6,296 bases of DNA from an uncultured Magnetococcales bacterium. GTDB lineage: Bacteria > Pseudomonadota > Magnetococcia > Magnetococcales > Magnetaquicoccaceae. Positions 5,678 to 6,296 of the stretch are shown one piece after another. The position numbers and the translations under genes are program-made. Under the pieces are notes generated by a model, which ran no database searches, was not told where the DNA came from, and worked only from the letters and a program-made list of their open reading frames with translations. Positions within the stretch are counted from its first letter, which is position 1; the number at the start of each line of letters is the position of its first letter. The stretch spans positions 1-6,296 of the forward strand of contig CAIWLA010000508.1 of NCBI GenBank assembly GCA_903913345.1, read 5' to 3'.

Positions 5678-6296
5678 TTATCCCTCCATGCGTTCCAGGC
5701 CCTTTTTTTTGATCTTCTCAACCAAGGTGGTGCGATTGAGGTTGAGCAATTGAGCCGCCTTGTTTTTATTCCATCCGGTGCTGTCGAGGGCGGATAAAAT
5801 CAGTTGGTTTTCAAAAGAGTCCACCTCGTGGTTGAAATCGACCCCCTCGCCCAGATTGGTGACAATATTGGCAAACTCCGGCACGACAACCGAGGGATAG
5901 TCCGCCGAAGGGGTGTCAAACTGGCCGTTCAAAATTTTGTCCGGGATGTCGTCCCGGTGGACGATGCCATCCGACAGGACGGTCAACCGTTCCACCAGGT
6001 TTTCCAGTTCGCGGACATTGCCCGGCCACCGATAGGCCATGAACAGTTCCAGGATTTCCGGGTCGATGGTGACCCGCTTGCCCCCCTGTTGGGTGGAAAA
6101 CTTGTCCAGAAAGTGATCGACGAGGATCGGAATATCGTTGCCCCGCTCCCGCAAAGGGGGGACGTGGATCGGTACGACGTTCAGCCGATAGAATAAATCT
6201 TCGCGGAAGCGGTTTTCCGCCACCTCTTTTTCCAGATCTTTGTGGGTGGCGGCGATCACCCGGACATCCACCTTGGTGGTTTTGACCGCCCCCACC
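5678..6296 (-). CDS. Sigma-54-dependent transcriptional activator, FleQ/FlrA-like, C-terminal part (5' end cut by window edge)
   Basis: This is an enhancer-binding protein that uses ATP hydrolysis to remodel sigma-54 RNA polymerase in the cytoplasm. About 205 residues are visible. They hold the last part of the AAA+ domain: sensor I region VIAATHKDL (His where Asn is commonest), arginine-finger segment FREDLFYRLNV, and sensor II RWPGNVRELEN. After a linker comes a C-terminal Fis-type helix-turn-helix (visible residues about 161-200) ending in NLNRTTLVEKIKKKGLE. Walker A, GAFTGA and any N-terminal sensory domain lie outside the window. The apparent start at 6295 is only a GTG inside the AAA+ domain, so the gene continues rightward. 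RTTLVEK near the C-terminus is characteristic of FleQ/FlrA flagellar master regulators, but other sigma-54 activators carry it too. Its TAA stop directly abuts the next gene's GTG start, so it heads or belongs to the same operon. The family call is very secure; the flagellar assignment is an inference from the signature and from the neighbouring FlbD-like gene. Confidence 0.95.
   Translation of the reverse strand, partial: VGAVKTTKVDVRVIAATHKDLEKEVAENRFREDLFYRLNVVPIHVPPLRERGNDIPILVDHFLDKFSTQQGGKRVTIDPEILELFMAYRWPGNVRELENLVERLTVLSDGIVHRDDIPDKILNGQFDTPSADYPSVVVPEFANIVTNLGEGVDFNHEVDSFENQLILSALDSTGWNKNKAAQLLNLNRTTLVEKIKKKGLERMEG
5682..5687 (-). promoter_or_regulatory. Ribosome binding site deciding the GTG start of the TPR protein gene
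   Basis: The minus strand reads GGAGGGATAAGTG. A strong Shine-Dalgarno GGAGGG sits four bases before the GTG at 5677-5675, inside the last codons of the upstream activator, and the TAA between them is that gene's stop. The next in-frame GTG (5635-5633) would give a more compact signal peptide but has no Shine-Dalgarno before it, so the first GTG is preferred. Confidence 0.75.

Overview
The window is a tightly packed, single-strand gene block. Five genes all lie on the minus strand and read from right (6296) to left (72). Spacing between them is 0, 6, 16 and 16 bases. There is no room for a promoter between them, so they probably form one operon whose promoter lies beyond the right edge. No RNA gene, insertion sequence, CRISPR array or attachment site is visible.

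In transcription order the block begins with (1) the C-terminal part of a sigma-54-dependent activator of the FleQ/FlrA type, cut by the window edge. It continues with (2) a 993-residue secreted protein that has a beta-rich, AMIN-like N-terminal region followed by TPR-type helical repeats, and (3) a complete 492-residue sigma-54-dependent activator of the FlbD/FlrC type with a degenerate receiver domain. The last two genes are (4) a small alpha-helical lipoprotein and (5) a secreted or membrane coiled-coil protein with one clear C-terminal-half transmembrane helix. The final 71 bases hold a GC-rich perfect hairpin but no canonical terminator.

The organism is a Gram-negative bacterium, most likely a proteobacterium. 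The evidence is sigma-54 activators, a lipoprotein signal, signal peptidase I signals, and moderately GC-rich coding sequence with strong third-position bias that opens long antisense frames. The C-terminal signature LGISIRTLRNKLNEY is typical of FlbD-class flagellar regulators, best known from Alphaproteobacteria. RTTLVEK is typical of FleQ/FlrA-class regulators. A flagellated alphaproteobacterium or magnetotactic-coccus-like lineage would fit, but this is a low-confidence guess.

The working interpretation is a regulatory and envelope module. Two sigma-54 activators of flagellar type bracket a large periplasmic scaffold-like protein and are followed by a probable outer-membrane lipoprotein and an inner-membrane coiled-coil protein. 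No histidine kinase is encoded here, and the complete activator lacks most residues of a working phospho-receiver. This suggests control by protein contact or assembly state rather than phosphorylation. The three envelope proteins are not ones I can name and are the most novel content.
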